This document shows, piece by piece, positions 18,192 to 34,938 of a DNA stretch of 64,000 nucleotides (positions are counted from its first letter, which is position 1; each line of letters starts with the position of its first letter). This DNA is from Trifolium pratense (lineage: Eukaryota; Streptophyta; Magnoliopsida; Fabales; Fabaceae). The position numbers were made by a program, and so were the translations under genes. Location: NCBI RefSeq assembly GCF_020283565.1, contig NC_060059.1:8997501-9061500 (forward strand), in the 5' to 3' direction. Under the pieces are notes generated by a model. The model did no database searches. It was not told where the DNA came from and saw only the letters and a program-made list of their open reading frames with translations.

Positions 18192-19820
18192 ATGGCGGCG
18201 ACGCTGGCGAAGTTTTTGCAAAGGCGATTCCTTTCAACACAATCACTCCATTTTGATCGCACCATCGTTCAAGGTATCAACTTTCTACTCTTTTCTTCTT
18301 TCCTACTAATTTAGGGTTTCGTTATTTCATACTTAATTACTTTGATTAATTAATAATAAAATCGTGATAAACCATAAGCCATTCCAGAAACCCTATTAAT
18401 CAACTTTTTTTATCAATTTCAAACTTGTTATGAATAACCAAACCCTATTATCAATTTCAAAGTAGCAATATTACAGTCCAAGCATAGAATTTGTAAGTAG
18501 ACTCATTTTTATCTCAATATGGGCTCGTTTGGATTTGACTTATTTTTGAGCTTATGAAGATAGCTTATGCAAATAAATAAAGTTTTATGTTAATTCATAA
18601 GTTTTCACGGACAAAAATTGTATTTTTGTAAGCTATTTTCTCATCAGCTACTTTGAAAAGCTTATAATAATGCATTAAAGTTTATTTATTCACATAAGCT
18701 GTTTTTACTAAGTATGTGACACTGCACAAAAATGGTTCAACATTGTAATATGCTAAACTGATTAAGAAGAAATTTGACAGAAGAGTTTATGGCCAAAATC
18801 TTTAGAGGAGATGATGGATTTGGCCTTGTTAGTAGCTGGATGAATACAACAGGGCGATGTTCGAGAACACCCTCTTTTATGGACACTTTCAATTGTTATC
18901 AGCCCTTTACATAATTTGCCCCCTTGCTTACACCCTCTTTACTATTGGTTGTCTATCACATTGTTTGATTCTAGACCTTGAATTGATTAACTTTCTGTTT
19001 CATTAACTGATCTGATTTAAAACACTTGTCAAAAGCGATGAAAGCTTATGCTAAACAGTTTGATTTTATTACTTGCATCTCCTAAATTGTGAAACAAACG
19101 GTGTTTCCGGAATAATTGGAGAGTAGCTATTGTTAATTACTTGAGTTGAGTCCGCTCTAAACAATCTGATGTCCTCCTCTTTATCCATATAGTTACAATT
19201 ATATTTGCTTAGCTAAATATTTATCTGGGTCAAAACCAACCTTGATCATTCACACAAGAGCTTGAACTTATGCAAAAAAAGTAGAGGATTTTCTAGTAGC
19301 TTTCTTTTGCTCTCTACATTCTCATGTGTAAGTCTTGCTAATGCTCGCTAATATTTCATTTATGTGTTTATTGGCAGCTTCCTCTGGGCACAGATATGGA
19401 TTTCATAAAAGGGGAATCTTGACACAGACAGATCCAAGTAAACATGTTTGTGAAGGTTTAGTAAATAATGAAGCCAGCGCCTTACAGTCTAGTGTGAAAC
19501 CGGATTCCTCTGCCATAAAGTTTTCTGCTAAGTCTACTTTTAAAACATCCCCAAGACATGATCTTGCTATGGTTTTCACCTGCAAGGTCTGTGAAACGAG
19601 GTCCATCAAGACAGCTTGTCGCGAATCATATGAGAAAGGTGTAGTGATAGCAAGATGTGGGGGATGTAATAATCTCCACCTGATTGCAGATCACCGGGGA
19701 TGGTTTGGCGAACCAGGAACTGTTGAGGACTTCCTTGCTGCTCGTGGAGAAGAAGTTAAAAGCGGGTCAGTTGATACACTGAATCTTACATTGGAAGATT
19801 TAGCTGGAACACAAGCTTGA
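18192..19820 (+). CDS. Mitochondrial DNL-type zinc-finger protein (Tim15/Zim17/HEP family)
   Basis: Two exons, 18192-18273 and 19378-19820, join in phase 1 to give 174 aa. Family members bind mitochondrial or plastid Hsp70 and keep it soluble, supporting protein import. The N-terminus MAATLAKFLQRRFLSTQSLHF is basic and Ser-rich without acids at first, as in a mitochondrial presequence. The DNL domain (about residues 90-150) has two zinc-binding pairs, CKVC and CGGC, and the core NLHLIADHRGWF (the usual motif is DNLHLIAD-LGWF-like). A second exon-only ATG at 19335 is in the intron and is not used. Intron 1 (1104 bp) contains a dispersed repeat at about 18530. An AATAAAAAG at about 19948 may serve polyadenylation. 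Confidence 0.9.
18530..18720. repeat. Dispersed AGCTTATG-rich repeat in DNL intron 1
   Basis: The GTTTGGATTTGACTTATTTT start and repeated AGCTTATG/CATAAGCT words recur at 32850-33080 (ABCG upstream intron) and, inverted, at 35643-35812. It is a dispersed non-coding repeat of unknown class, with imperfect inverted ends. Confidence 0.55.
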
Positions 19821-20830
19821 AATGTACAATTTGACCAAATATATATGCTGCATTAGGGTATCATTGAGATAATGGAAGGGTGAGGGAATGTAACAATTGT
19901 TGGTGTTTTCAAACTCAGACTTTTATTACTATCTTTTGATTATTGCAAATAATAAAAAGTGTTACATTTAATGTGATGTTACCTTTAATTATTTTTGGTG
20001 CATAGTGAGATATTTGTCACATTCAAATATATAGGCTGGAAGGAATGTTTTGGATAGAGCATATATATTGTGTATCATGGCTGCACTTATATTATGGAAT
20101 TTTCTTGAATCATTATATTATATCATTTGTGTAGAATGTCTTTGCCTCTTTGGCACAAGGGAGAATGCTGATACCAGATCAGGTTCTACAATCATGGAAG
20201 TTAGTTTAGTGTACTGAGCTTTCCATTGTTATCTCATATCTAACCATTGTTGAAAATGATGTTGCAAAGTTCAAGGATAATTTTGCAATTAAAATTTCAC
20301 TTCTGTAATGTGCATAATAAAGTAATAATCCCTTTGGGTTCATCATATATTATTATTTTTTTGAATAATCTTAAAAGGGCGTTATGGAAATTAAACTATG
20401 AAAATATTGGATTCATGGTCTCATACTGAAAATAATAGTATATTATTCTATTATAAAAAGAAAAAATAGTATATTATTCTAGGCTTTTGCATAATTTTTT
20501 TCTTTCTGCAGTACACATTGTTTTTGGTTTTAGTTTTTACAAACAAAGTCATAGTCGATTTAAATGTTAAAAAGTTGGGAATTTGTGTTTTTGCTTATTT
20601 TTTATGTATTTAACCTTAATATTTGATTCATGTTGATATAATAAAATCGTACAAAGTAAAATTTATGAGAAAATAGAACATGTATCAACATTGTAAAATA
20701 ATTTTATATTGCCATTCAATACCGACTATGTACTCGGCCAAAACATCCTATTATACCTCACTTTAATGGTATGATTTGGAGAAATAACTTATTTCTGTTG
20801 AACGTCTGTGTAAAAATATTTGACACCGAC
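19821..20830. other. Intergenic region after the DNL gene
   Basis: 3' UTR followed by AT-rich DNA. There is no convincing ORF; the 60-codon ORF at 20247 has no recognisable domain. The region ends at the target duplication of the hAT element. Confidence 0.5.
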
Positions 20831-21384
20831 AGGGACGGATCCAAGAATTTATAAAACGGAGGGCCGAAATAATTAAATAATAATAATTATAATAGTACTT
20901 AAATATATGCTTAATAAAAAATAAAAAATACATTATATTGTTTATCTAAATTGTACACGATAATGTTCTATATCATAAAATTCATCAACAACTGAACCGT
21001 ATTAATTAGTTTGAAATTCATTTTCCATCTTATTTCTCAACCTATTTTTCACAATCTTCGTATAGCAAGAAAATAATTTTTCACTTATAGCAAACAATCA
21101 AAATTAACTTAATTGAATTTGGATTTTTTTTTTGGTGAAGAATTGAATTTGGACTTTAATAGTGTATAATATATATTATCAAAATATTTTAAAGTAAATT
21201 GTTACAATTACTATATTGTAGGTGCATGTTTTGCACCAAACGGTCGTTACTAATCTTTTACCACGTCTCTCAAATATCAATTTATGTAGTATGTATCAAG
21301 AACAAGTATATTATGAAGAAAAAAAATATGACAAGAGGGGGGGGGGGGCTCAACCCCTACTTGCCTCCCTTATGTCCGTCCCTG
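20831..21384. mobile_element. Non-autonomous hAT element with perfect 8-bp target duplication
   Basis: The element begins AGGGACGGATCC and ends GTCCGTCCCTG. ACACCGAC is duplicated exactly on both sides (20823-20830 and 21385-21392), the 8-bp length expected for hAT. It is 554 bp, AT-rich, has a G12 run near 21338, and encodes no transposase. The termini resemble the larger element at 15848-17534, suggesting one mobilising family. Confidence 0.88.
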
Positions 21385-21861
21385 ACACCGACGTAGCTTG
21401 TCCATTAAACTTAACATTTATTTCATACCCAAAAAATACAAATCTAGTGTACATTTTTCAAAAGGATTTGAATCGTTTGAGATAATTTAAATTTAATTTT
21501 AATTGCTCATTTCACCGAATTTGAAAAATACTAAAAAAAATAAAAATCGAAGAGTTAACATAAGATTTAATTGTCAAGTAAATAAATAAATAAATTATAA
21601 GTGTTCGATCACAAACATGTTTTTTTTTACTAAAAATAATGAAATAATAAATATTAAATATGTTTGTTTTCCTGTCTTATTTTCTTTTAACCTGTTTTTG
21701 CTATTTCTTTAGCTCTATCTTATTTTGTGTTTTAGTATCTTTGCCGTGGACGTATTTCAATCAAAGAAACACAAAACTTGGTGATGCTGTGAGAAACAAA
21801 ACAACAGAGTAAACCAAAAGCAAACTACTTTGTACTTTGAAGTAATAACAGAAAGAAGAAA
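21385..21861 (+). promoter_or_regulatory. Spacer and leader upstream of GET3
   Basis: AT-rich spacer that becomes less so after about 21740, where the likely 5' leader begins. No clear TATA box stands out. Confidence 0.35.
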
Positions 21862-25965
<4,104 letters not shown>

Positions 25966-26972
25966 CTCATTACAGTTTTTCAAGTAATGATTAGGTAATA
26001 TGTTCTTTTAGCTTTTAAGTGGATCATTCATAGCACTATTTCAGTGTAATTTACTCTATTAAGTTTACTATAGTAGTACTATTTAACTTTGAAGTCATTG
26101 CAATAATTTTTTTTTTTTTGACAAACTTTGAAATCATTGCAATAATTTACAGCCAAAATATACTTAGAATCAGATCATATCTTACTTAGATTTAGCCAAA
26201 ATTAAAATTTCTTCTTTTCTGTACTGAAGTTGGCAGTTTTGTGAAGAAGAAGAAAGAACACATAACTTGAGCACATGACATCAAGGCTTATCAGATTTAT
26301 ACAGTCAAGTGGTAGCTGCTGGAAGAACCAAAAAGTTTATTTTATTTTATTTTTTATTTTATTTCTTATATACATTTCACAGAGAAAAGAAACTTAACTA
26401 GTTACTGTATATTCCCTGATCCACTAGCTTGTATTTGAAACTATTTTTTTAGCTCTTCATTTTAGCTTTTGCTTGTTTTTCTTTTATATCCCATATATGA
26501 AAATGTAAGTTTTCACTGTATATTGCGAACCATATTTTTCTCTTTTGGTTGAATGACATAATATGGAACAAAGGAGTAAAAATTAATAAACATTCATTTT
26601 TGGATCAAATCCAAGTGTTACTTCAAAGCTACAGAGGATCTTGAAATGATATTCATTTTTGGAACATATTTATAAGCTCCCAAATTGGTCTTGTTAATGA
26701 GAACCTTAGTCATGTATAAAATCTCAACTAGAGTAAAACATTAAACTATGATATGACTTGTGGAGCATAACCATCATAATATATATGAGAATATCAACAA
26801 CTTACATACTGAGCTCAACAACCAATATCAGCCCCCAAAGAATTAATCAAACATCCTTGAGATCAAGTAAATCTATTAAAAATTCTATCAAGTTTTGATC
26901 ATACTTCTACCCTCCCTCACTTTGTACAACTCATTCTTGAAATATAAAATTGTAATAGCCTGATGTTTGGCC
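25966..26972. other. Convergent intergenic region between GET3 and ABCG
   Basis: Holds the 3' UTRs of two convergent genes. A short duplicated word (TTGAAATCATTGCAATAATTT-like) recurs near 26095-26150. There is no ORF of note. Antisense overlap of the two 3' UTRs is possible but cannot be read from sequence. Confidence 0.5.
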
Positions 26973-29900
26973 TTACTTCTTTTTTAAGGTAACCATACAG
27001 AAAAATGCTATTGCGCGACCAATTACACCCATAAGAATGAGAATGGATATGCAGAGACTCCAATCATGAAGATTATAGCCACTTTTTAAAAGTGAACCGC
27101 ATCGAGTTATGAGCCACACTCCTTGATACCTATAGTATACAAGAAAATAAAAGCATGTTCAATATTCAGTTTCCAATGTTTTGGATAGAAAGAAGTTCTA
27201 ATCAATATTGTTAATTGCGGATTGTGGAAAATAGTGGTTTGACTAAATTTCGCTACACAACGGTGTTATAGTTATAGCACCACAATTGCTATTTGACAAC
27301 ATTTTGAGCTAAATAACTTATTGCAGAATAATAGCTATTTGCTCCCATTCCGCTACAACTACGTACAACACGGGTTCTAATATGTCTATTGAGCTTTAAA
27401 ATTTTCAAGCAATTAAGAAGTACTGCTTTCAGCATTCTACTTACCTTTCAGCATTTGCAATGATCAACGCTTGTAAAGCCCATTTTGAGTAGCACAAATT
27501 AGCTATAGCCTTTAAAATTTTACTATCTTTTGGTTGTGTTGCAATGAGAGTCAAAACAACAGGAAGAAGTACTGACCACTGCAAGATACAGAATCGTGTG
27601 AGACGAGAATCGAAAACATGAGTGTGGATAAATTTCTATTTTGGAGTTGGTGAAAGTTTAGTACTCACCAGCTGAGCCGCGCCAGGTTCAAAAACTATGG
27701 ACAGTGCGTATGCTATGCCGGTCACACAGTATACAAGACAAAGCAACACAATATAATTATCGGCAAAAGTAGACCTTGGATTGGTAAAGAAATAGAACAT
27801 AGATAGGTACACCACAGGCTTGATCACTGTATTAAAATGATCCATTGTGTCTTTGGAGAGAAAATAAGCCAAGCTACTCATGCCGGAATCACTCTCCCTC
27901 CAGTAGTGCAATTTATCCAAAGAAAATGATCTCAACGCGGCTATTTTGCATAGAAGAGCTAAAAATAACAAAAACATATAAGAACAGAGAACTTCTCACA
28001 TGAATGTTGAGTAGAGTAGAATAGACTATTTATTATATATGCAACTTACATACAGCAATCACCGTATAGGTGTAACCAGATGCGCCAAACGTTTGATCAC
28101 TCGATTTGGTAATTGATCCTAAACAAGCTCCAGCAAGTAACAAAATAAGATAATCTACAGCCTGGATTCTAGCTTCTCGTAATCTTTGCTTTCCAACACT
28201 GAAATAACATTAGCTTAGAGTGAGACTAACAAAAGAAAACGACACAGGCACCAAATTAAAAAGACATGCATCATTAAAAAATATAAGCTATATGGAAGAT
28301 GAAAAAATCTAAGGTCGTTAGATTGTTTTACCGTATAAGAAAGTACTTATATTGCTTAAATACACCGGGAGTTTTCCGGCCGGATAAATCCTTGGATTTT
28401 AAAAAATTAACTCTTATCTTTTCCCCTCGCAGTTCCACGTTATTTCTCACGTCATTCCATAACTCTCCAGCAAACGTCTTTCCCACTTCACTCGATTCAT
28501 TAGCTGGATTTACACTTTGTGGCATATCGAACTGTGCTGCATGCTGCCTCATATCATGAGGTATTGGATATCCATTATAAAGCATCCATTTAACTGGGAG
28601 ATCTTCATAACGGAGTCCCGAGTTTCCATCAGGTGCTGCTATGCCCTCCAAAATGTCAATATAGTAATCTGGAGGGTTGATCCGCTCCGGAACATTGATC
28701 CCCAAACCTGAAAAGTATTCTTCAACTTTCTTGGAAGATCCGTGATAGACCATGAGACCACCTTTACCCAGAAGTATCAAGTCATCAAACATGTTGAACA
28801 AAGCATAGCTGAAAATCAATGGGAAATAATCTTATTGTTAACAAATCCAAATTAAAGCATCGGGTGTGATATCAATTTTCAAAATAGGTTTCCGTAGCGT
28901 CAAATGAACAAGGAGCGTTTAAAAAGGAATATGTACTATACTAAGGAGCGTTCAAATTGTAATAAGTAGTAATAGCATACGAGACAAGAAACATTTCTAT
29001 ATACAGACATGTAATTAAAATTTACCTAGGTTGGTGAACCACCATGCAAATGTTCACTCCCTCAAGAGCTTCGCGTCTTAATGCTCTTAGAAGGAGCTGA
29101 GATGATGCACTGTCCAGGCCAGACGTCGGTTCATCTAGCATCAAAAGTGAAGGTTCCATAACCATTTCCAATCCAACATTTACTCGCTTCCTTTGGCCTC
29201 CAGAGATACCTCGCTTTTCCACTGTTCCAACTACCGAATTCCGCACAGATTGAAGCCCCAAGAATTCAATAACTCTTTCAACAACCAGAACTTTTTCTGG
29301 TTTTGACAAATCAGCTGATAACCTTTAACAAAATTTCATTTGATCAAACACATACCGAATCATGAAAAAGCTACCATAAACTTGAGTGAAGGATATTAAA
29401 ACGATTTAGAAAATACTTCAAGAAAAATGTCAAAGAACATTATATACCTGCACTGTGCACTGAACCAGAGATTCTCTTCCACTGTCAAGTTTCCATGGAC
29501 TACATCATCTTGTGGCACAAAGCCGATAATTTTCTTAAAGGAATGAATTGATTCATGCCTTCCATTTATAAGAATTGAACCATTAACCAGGCATCCAAAT
29601 GCCTTTCCAGCTAGAGCTGAGAGAAAAGTTGTCTTACCAGCCCCTGACGGACCCATGACAGCAGTGATACGGCCAGGTTTGATTTTCCCCGTAACATTTC
29701 TCAATATATGTTTATTTCGAGATTTAAGTGTGAGAGTCAGATCTTTGAAAGAAATCTCAATAAAAGGCCTTTTCATTTTCTCAGTATTTGTGGCCATTTT
29801 TAATACTCCTGAGAAGGTAAGGTTCTTGTTTTCTTGTTGCTGAGCCTTCTCTTTTTCAAGTTGAGCATATGCATACTTAAAAATTTGTGTATTAGTTTGT

Positions 29901-31995
29901 GGCTGTTTTTCCTTCGTAGCACTTTTATGTCTAGTTCCTCTTTCTATATTGGGATTGTCGATAACATGCGGATCATTTTCAATTTCATGTATTATATGCA
30001 TTAGTCCACTTGGATTTTTTCCCTTTTCAGTTGGCGCTGCAGAACTTCCAACCATGCTTGAAGGTTGTGAATGCGGCAACAATTCAACATCTGTTTCACA
30101 AGTCTCTTGATTCAAAATTTTAACTTTTTCAATATTTTCTTCGTCCTTTTTACGAGAGAATTTACGTGATAACTGAGCTTGCAGCCCAGTTGCACCCTTC
30201 TTAGCAGCATCTTTTGCAAATTTCCATCTTTGGTGTGCATTTGCAGTTTTCTTTGCACTTCTAGCCGCTGCTTCTCTTGATTTTGCCACTCTCCTTTCCC
30301 TAGTAGTGAGAACTTGGTCAGAACAGTTGTAAATAATGAGTAGCAAAGTACTCAAAGCTGCCTGCATAAGCAGTTAAATAGTGTTAACTTTCTACCAACT
30401 TCAGTACATAAGCATCGGCCATTAATCTTAGATCATCTTTGCACACGAAGTAAAAACTATTTAAAAAAATTAAAAACAAGAACCATGAAATATGATAACT
30501 TACAATGAGCATAATTCCATATGCATGCATGTTTTGGGTTGCCGTGTTTGAATTACATGAACTCAGTTTGAAACATCCTACAAGCGATAATCAATAAACG
30601 GTCATAAGCACTTTCAATATAAACAGTCAAAAATTGATTAGTAAATCTGAGAGCTATCACAGATATACTGCTGAAAGTGAAAGTATTCATCATTCACAAT
30701 ATCTTACTTTTCTCAGATGTGGAACCCGTCCTGCAGTAATGCCTGAAATTTCATCAGAAAATGTTATGAAAATTCCTATTAATGAATAGAGGTGCAGTAA
30801 CTTATTTTAAAAAACAACAAAAGCATGTAAAAAGTATAACAGGTATACTAAAAAAAGTTTGATAATTATCAAGTGTCGAAGCAAAATAATACCCACTACT
30901 GCAAGGAAATTTTTGGGTGGTTGTTGGACAATAGGATCCTGCTGAGCAAAATGTTTCACTACTGCTACTGAAATCAGCCCATGTATTTGCTCCTCCGCAG
31001 CTATGGTTTGGCTTCATTGGAGGTAGTTGATAAAGATATCTGAAGAAATATATCCATAAATTAGCTCAATACTTATACAACCGCATGCAAGCAACAGCTT
31101 GAGAAGAGAAAAAGACACAAAATTTCGGGTCAGAATTATAACTCACGGTTCACATACACCAGTTGTTTTATTGAGCGTAGCAAGGGGGCAATAGGAACCT
31201 AGAGGGCATGCTTCAAGAACAAATTTTCCAATTAGATAAAAATTAGCACATTATCTTATAGAAGCTAACGTTAGTCATCAATAATGAAGAAAGAAACAAA
31301 GGAATTTTAAACATTCTGATCTGTTATACTTACGTATCATGCACGTGATACCGTGAGGACAAAAGAAGCCTTCACAACATGCTTGACAGTTTGAAGTTCT
31401 AGAAGGCATCTCCTTTGAATCTCCAAGGTCAATCTTCTGGCTTGAGGGGGGAACACTACATGCCCATCCGGGCTCACAACCAGAAACCCATGAGGTTAAA
31501 TTGCAGTTCTTATTAGGCTTTAAATAATTGGCACTTGTAGATTTCTCCATTAAACTATTTAAGTAAAACTTCACTTCTGCGGCTGTACACAAGCGGTTTG
31601 TAATATCTCCTGCCAAATCATCAAAGTCATCAGAAGCGAAAGCATCAGAGTTGTGTGGATGACACATTTATGGTAGAGAACATAAATTCAAATGTCGCTC
31701 ATTTCACTCAACCAGCCATCTTGGTTTTAGAAAAGACAAATAACGAATCATTCGGGAGAGTCCGAGTTCGAATCATAGTTGGAATAATCCTTGGTCAGAC
31801 TTGACTTACCTCCCAGCCGAACTTCGGATTACCAGAGTCCCCTCCCCCAAGGAACCGAAGGGTTAAAACGAAGTGCACTATAGTTGCATGAGAATACAAA
31901 CAACAAGCTAATAGGGACCTTCTTTGAACTATAAACCATATAGCCGCAGCATAAGCATTTTCTTTAAGTCGATGTTAGTACCAAAAGCCCCATTT

Positions 31996-32028
<33 letters not shown>

Positions 32029-33491
32029 AAAAGCCCTACTTGAGATTAGAAAAAACTACAAATCTTATCCCTTCCAACTTAAATCCATATTAGTTTCAAT
32101 ATCTTTCATCCTTATAGACCAATAAGCATGTACTGGTGCTACATTTTAATAATTTTTGTGTCCTCATCTATGAACATGAGCTCCTTAAGATTTCAGACCA
32201 AAAATTGAACATGTCAAATTTGCTTCTCAGAATCAGAATAAAATAATCTAAAGCAAAAAAAATGTGCCTTGTTTGTTCCTGTATTTTCTAAGAAGCAAAA
32301 AGCCAAAGGATTCATGGCATGTTTCTAAATGCCATTGTTTCATACCTTTTGTCTTTTTAATGCAAGATTCCAAGAAGCCCAAATCTGATGAAAAATTAAA
32401 GGCTTGATTCCAATCAGAATCCCTGAAACAATAAAATTATGTTTCGCATTCAAATCAATATCTATATCGGTATTATGAGATGGAATGGCTGTAAAAGAAA
32501 TTAGTATCGTCCTATCATGTCCAAGTAATGAGTTCAAGCCATACCATCAAAAAGTAATAAGTTCAATTCATTACATTATAGTGACCAGTCCACAATCCAC
32601 ATAACATAATCAAATCAAAAGCAACAGTTCAGAAATTCGGTGCGGTCATAATTAATTATTGGGTCAACAACTAATTCAAATGTGGAACAAGTATCATCTC
32701 TCACCGGTTTCCTTTATCCTAAAGTGTCTTTTTTTGAGCTCATTCCAAATAAAACACCAACTTTGAAACACACTAAGCATAAAAACTAGAAGAATGATTT
32801 CATACTATTCACTTAAAAAATCAATTGAATTCCTCACTAATATTCTAATGGCCTATTTCGATTGACTTATTCGAGTTATCTACCGGCGTAAACACTTCTG
32901 AGACTGTTTAAGAGAGCTTATGAAAAGTTGAAAACAATCCATAAGTTGCTATCAGTTTATTTCCGTAAGCTCTTTAACCAGCTTATGAAAACAGTTTGAC
33001 TTTATTTCATCTTTTATTACAGAAATAGCTTATACATAAGCACTTATACGAAAACCGCTTAATTGAACTTTTTATACAAACATACCTAAATCTAATTATC
33101 ATGAAATGGACCATCCAATCCAACAACCAAATTCCAAAAATTACAATGATTAAACTCACTAGTCAACTTGCATGCCCCATCATTGTTATAAATAAAGCTG
33201 TCAAATAAGTATGCCTCCAGCTCAGAAATTTACCAAATTGACCAAACAAAAGCAAAGAAAAAGGACTTACTGATCTTTGACACAGAAATTGGATTCAGTA
33301 CTAATTTGATGACTGAGAATTGAAGTCAAATTGGAAATTCTGGTATAAACAAGCTGAGTAATAAGAGGAAGAACAGCAGGGTTATCAATTTGGTCATAGT
33401 CATTCATATCTTGACAATGCATCTTCTTACTACCAAAGAATAAGCTCAATGTGAAAAACAACCATAGAAACAATCTCCAACTACTACACAT
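26973..33491 (-). CDS. ABCG28: ABCG28-type half-size ABC transporter with Cys-rich extracellular domain
   Basis: Membrane exporter of the plant ABCG24/28 clade. Fourteen exons, 5' to 3': 33491-33271, 32422-32346, 31609-31334, 31210-31147, 31039-30893, 30742-30708, 30577-30504, 30361-29448, 29322-29026, 28808-28332, 28198-28050, 27958-27669, 27578-27445, 27129-26973; 1103 aa, all joins in frame. The N-terminus [20 protein letters not shown] is a signal peptide. A Cys-rich luminal/extracellular domain ([28 protein letters not shown]) and one membrane segment precede a basic linker. The nucleotide-binding domain has Walker [11 protein letters not shown]-loop FVPQDD, signature ISGGQRKR, Walker [13 protein letters not shown] and H-loop VHQPR. 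A C-terminal membrane domain follows ([30 protein letters not shown]). The family is known for roles in pollen tube tips and cell-surface export; the substrate here is unknown. Intron 2 contains a SINE-like repeat and a poly-A run. Confidence 0.93.
31740..31872 (+). mobile_element. SINE-like element in ABCG intron 2
   Basis: Contains GAGTTCGAATC (polymerase III B box), GGTCAGACTTGACTTACCTC, GCCGAACTTCGGATTACC and GGAACCGAAGGGTTAAAAC. These blocks recur at 16870-17000 and 63488-63570 on the opposite strand. It is oriented against the host gene's transcription. Confidence 0.6.
32850..33080. repeat. Dispersed AGCTTATG-rich repeat in ABCG intron 1
   Basis: Related to 18530-18720 and 35643-35812 by GACTTATT, AGCTTATGAAAA and AGCTTATACATAAG-type words. 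It is non-coding; boundaries are approximate. Confidence 0.5.
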
Positions 33492-34620
33492 GTTGGAAAA
33501 AATGAATCAATGAATCAATAGAACAAAGATTGTTTTGTTTTGCAGTTATACAACAAAAAGTGGTTTGAAGTTGTTTTGATTTATGGACAGGAACAGGACA
33601 AGTACAACAAAGGACTTTGTTTGAGAATTCAAGTAATAAAATAAGGGTCAGTGGGACCCACCAAGAAAGAGTATCTAATATTCTATCGTGACACCACGTT
33701 TGTTACTAATAAATGAAAATTAATTAATTGACAACTATTATTTTGTTGTCTGAAAGAAAAGGATAGAGTTAAGTTATTATATGATGATGATGATGATGAT
33801 CTAATCTAACATCATTGTTGGATTCAACATTTTTATTTTGGTTATGTTTTAGTTTTTTGACAAATGGTTCTGTTTTAGTTTGGTTTCATTGTATATTTTG
33901 CCGTCTTATATTAAATCTAAGGGTCATGACAAAAGTCACATGAATTTGTTAAGTTAATTTTTAACTTAACTACAAAAGTCTCATCATATGTGGTGGAGCC
34001 TTTTGTAGAGACCATAATAACTTGCTTATTTGTTAAGAAAAACAAAGTTGCACTCGAGTATTAATTTTCATGTCAATGACCTGGTTGGTTCTATTGCTAT
34101 TTTCCTTGATTAGGATTTAAATAATAGATGTCAAAAATTAGATAGAATAAATTGATGTCCATCGGAGTCAGCTTCATATCATAACTTTTGTATCATTAAA
34201 TGCTATATTTCTACTTTTATGTAGTTTAACATGTACCCTTGATACACATGTTAACATGACCCTTACTTTTAAAATTGAAAAAAGTTATATTTTTGAAATT
34301 TTAAATGATTTTGCACCAATAGGTGTGTTTTTTAACACGAGAAGAATTAAGCATGGTGGGATTTTAGGGCACACCATCCACCATACCATCTAATCAAAGG
34401 CGATGTCGAATTAAGCATGAAACATCTCTATGCTTATCCGAGAGAGGATTCTCTCAAGTGGAAAAAAAATTGAGGAAATAATGTGGGGATTTAGACCATT
34501 AGATTATAAATAAAGAACAATATTTAAATTTAAAAGAAATGTAGAAAAGTTGATTGATGGTTGAGATGTGAAAATTGAGAAAATTGAGAAGATCCATTCT
34601 TATGCTTATCCATACTTGAA
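33492..34620. other. ABCG upstream region and intergenic DNA
   Basis: 33492-33640 is the likely ABCG 5' leader and core promoter (reverse strand). A (GAT)6 run lies at about 33784. A right-half copy of the palindromic-end MITE sits at about 34163-34262 (GTTTAACATGTACCC ... ACATGTTAACATGACCC). 34320-34620 may include the remains of the long terminal repeat of the adjacent Copia relic, but I could not find its pair. Confidence 0.45.
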
Positions 34621-34938
34621 TCACTCTTTAACATGATTGATCAAGTTATAACAATGTTTGAATCTTAATTTAGATAATAACTTGGTGAACACATCCATCA
34701 AATTGTCTTTCAAAGCAACTTTCTCCACCATAATCTCCTTGAATTCAATCATATTTTTAACAAAGTGCAAACAAATGTCAATGTGTTTTGTCTTTTCATG
34801 TGACACTTGATGATCAGCCAAATTGGTTGCACTTTGAGTATCACGATGTATCATCACATATTCTTGATTAATCCATAACTCCATAATCATAGGCCATGGT
34901 GAATTGTTAATCACTCTTCCAACCAATAGCCATCCCAA
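34621..34938 (-). pseudogene. Ty1-Copia retrotransposon RNase H relic
   Basis: The translated 105 codons end like a Copia polyprotein: CDSQSA-type DTQSATNLADHQVSHEKTKH, then HIDICLHFVKNMI, then DVFTKLLSKLRFKHCYNLI. This is the RNase H tail of Tnt1-type elements. The upstream reverse transcriptase and integrase are missing, so it is a fragment and not mobile. Confidence 0.85.
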
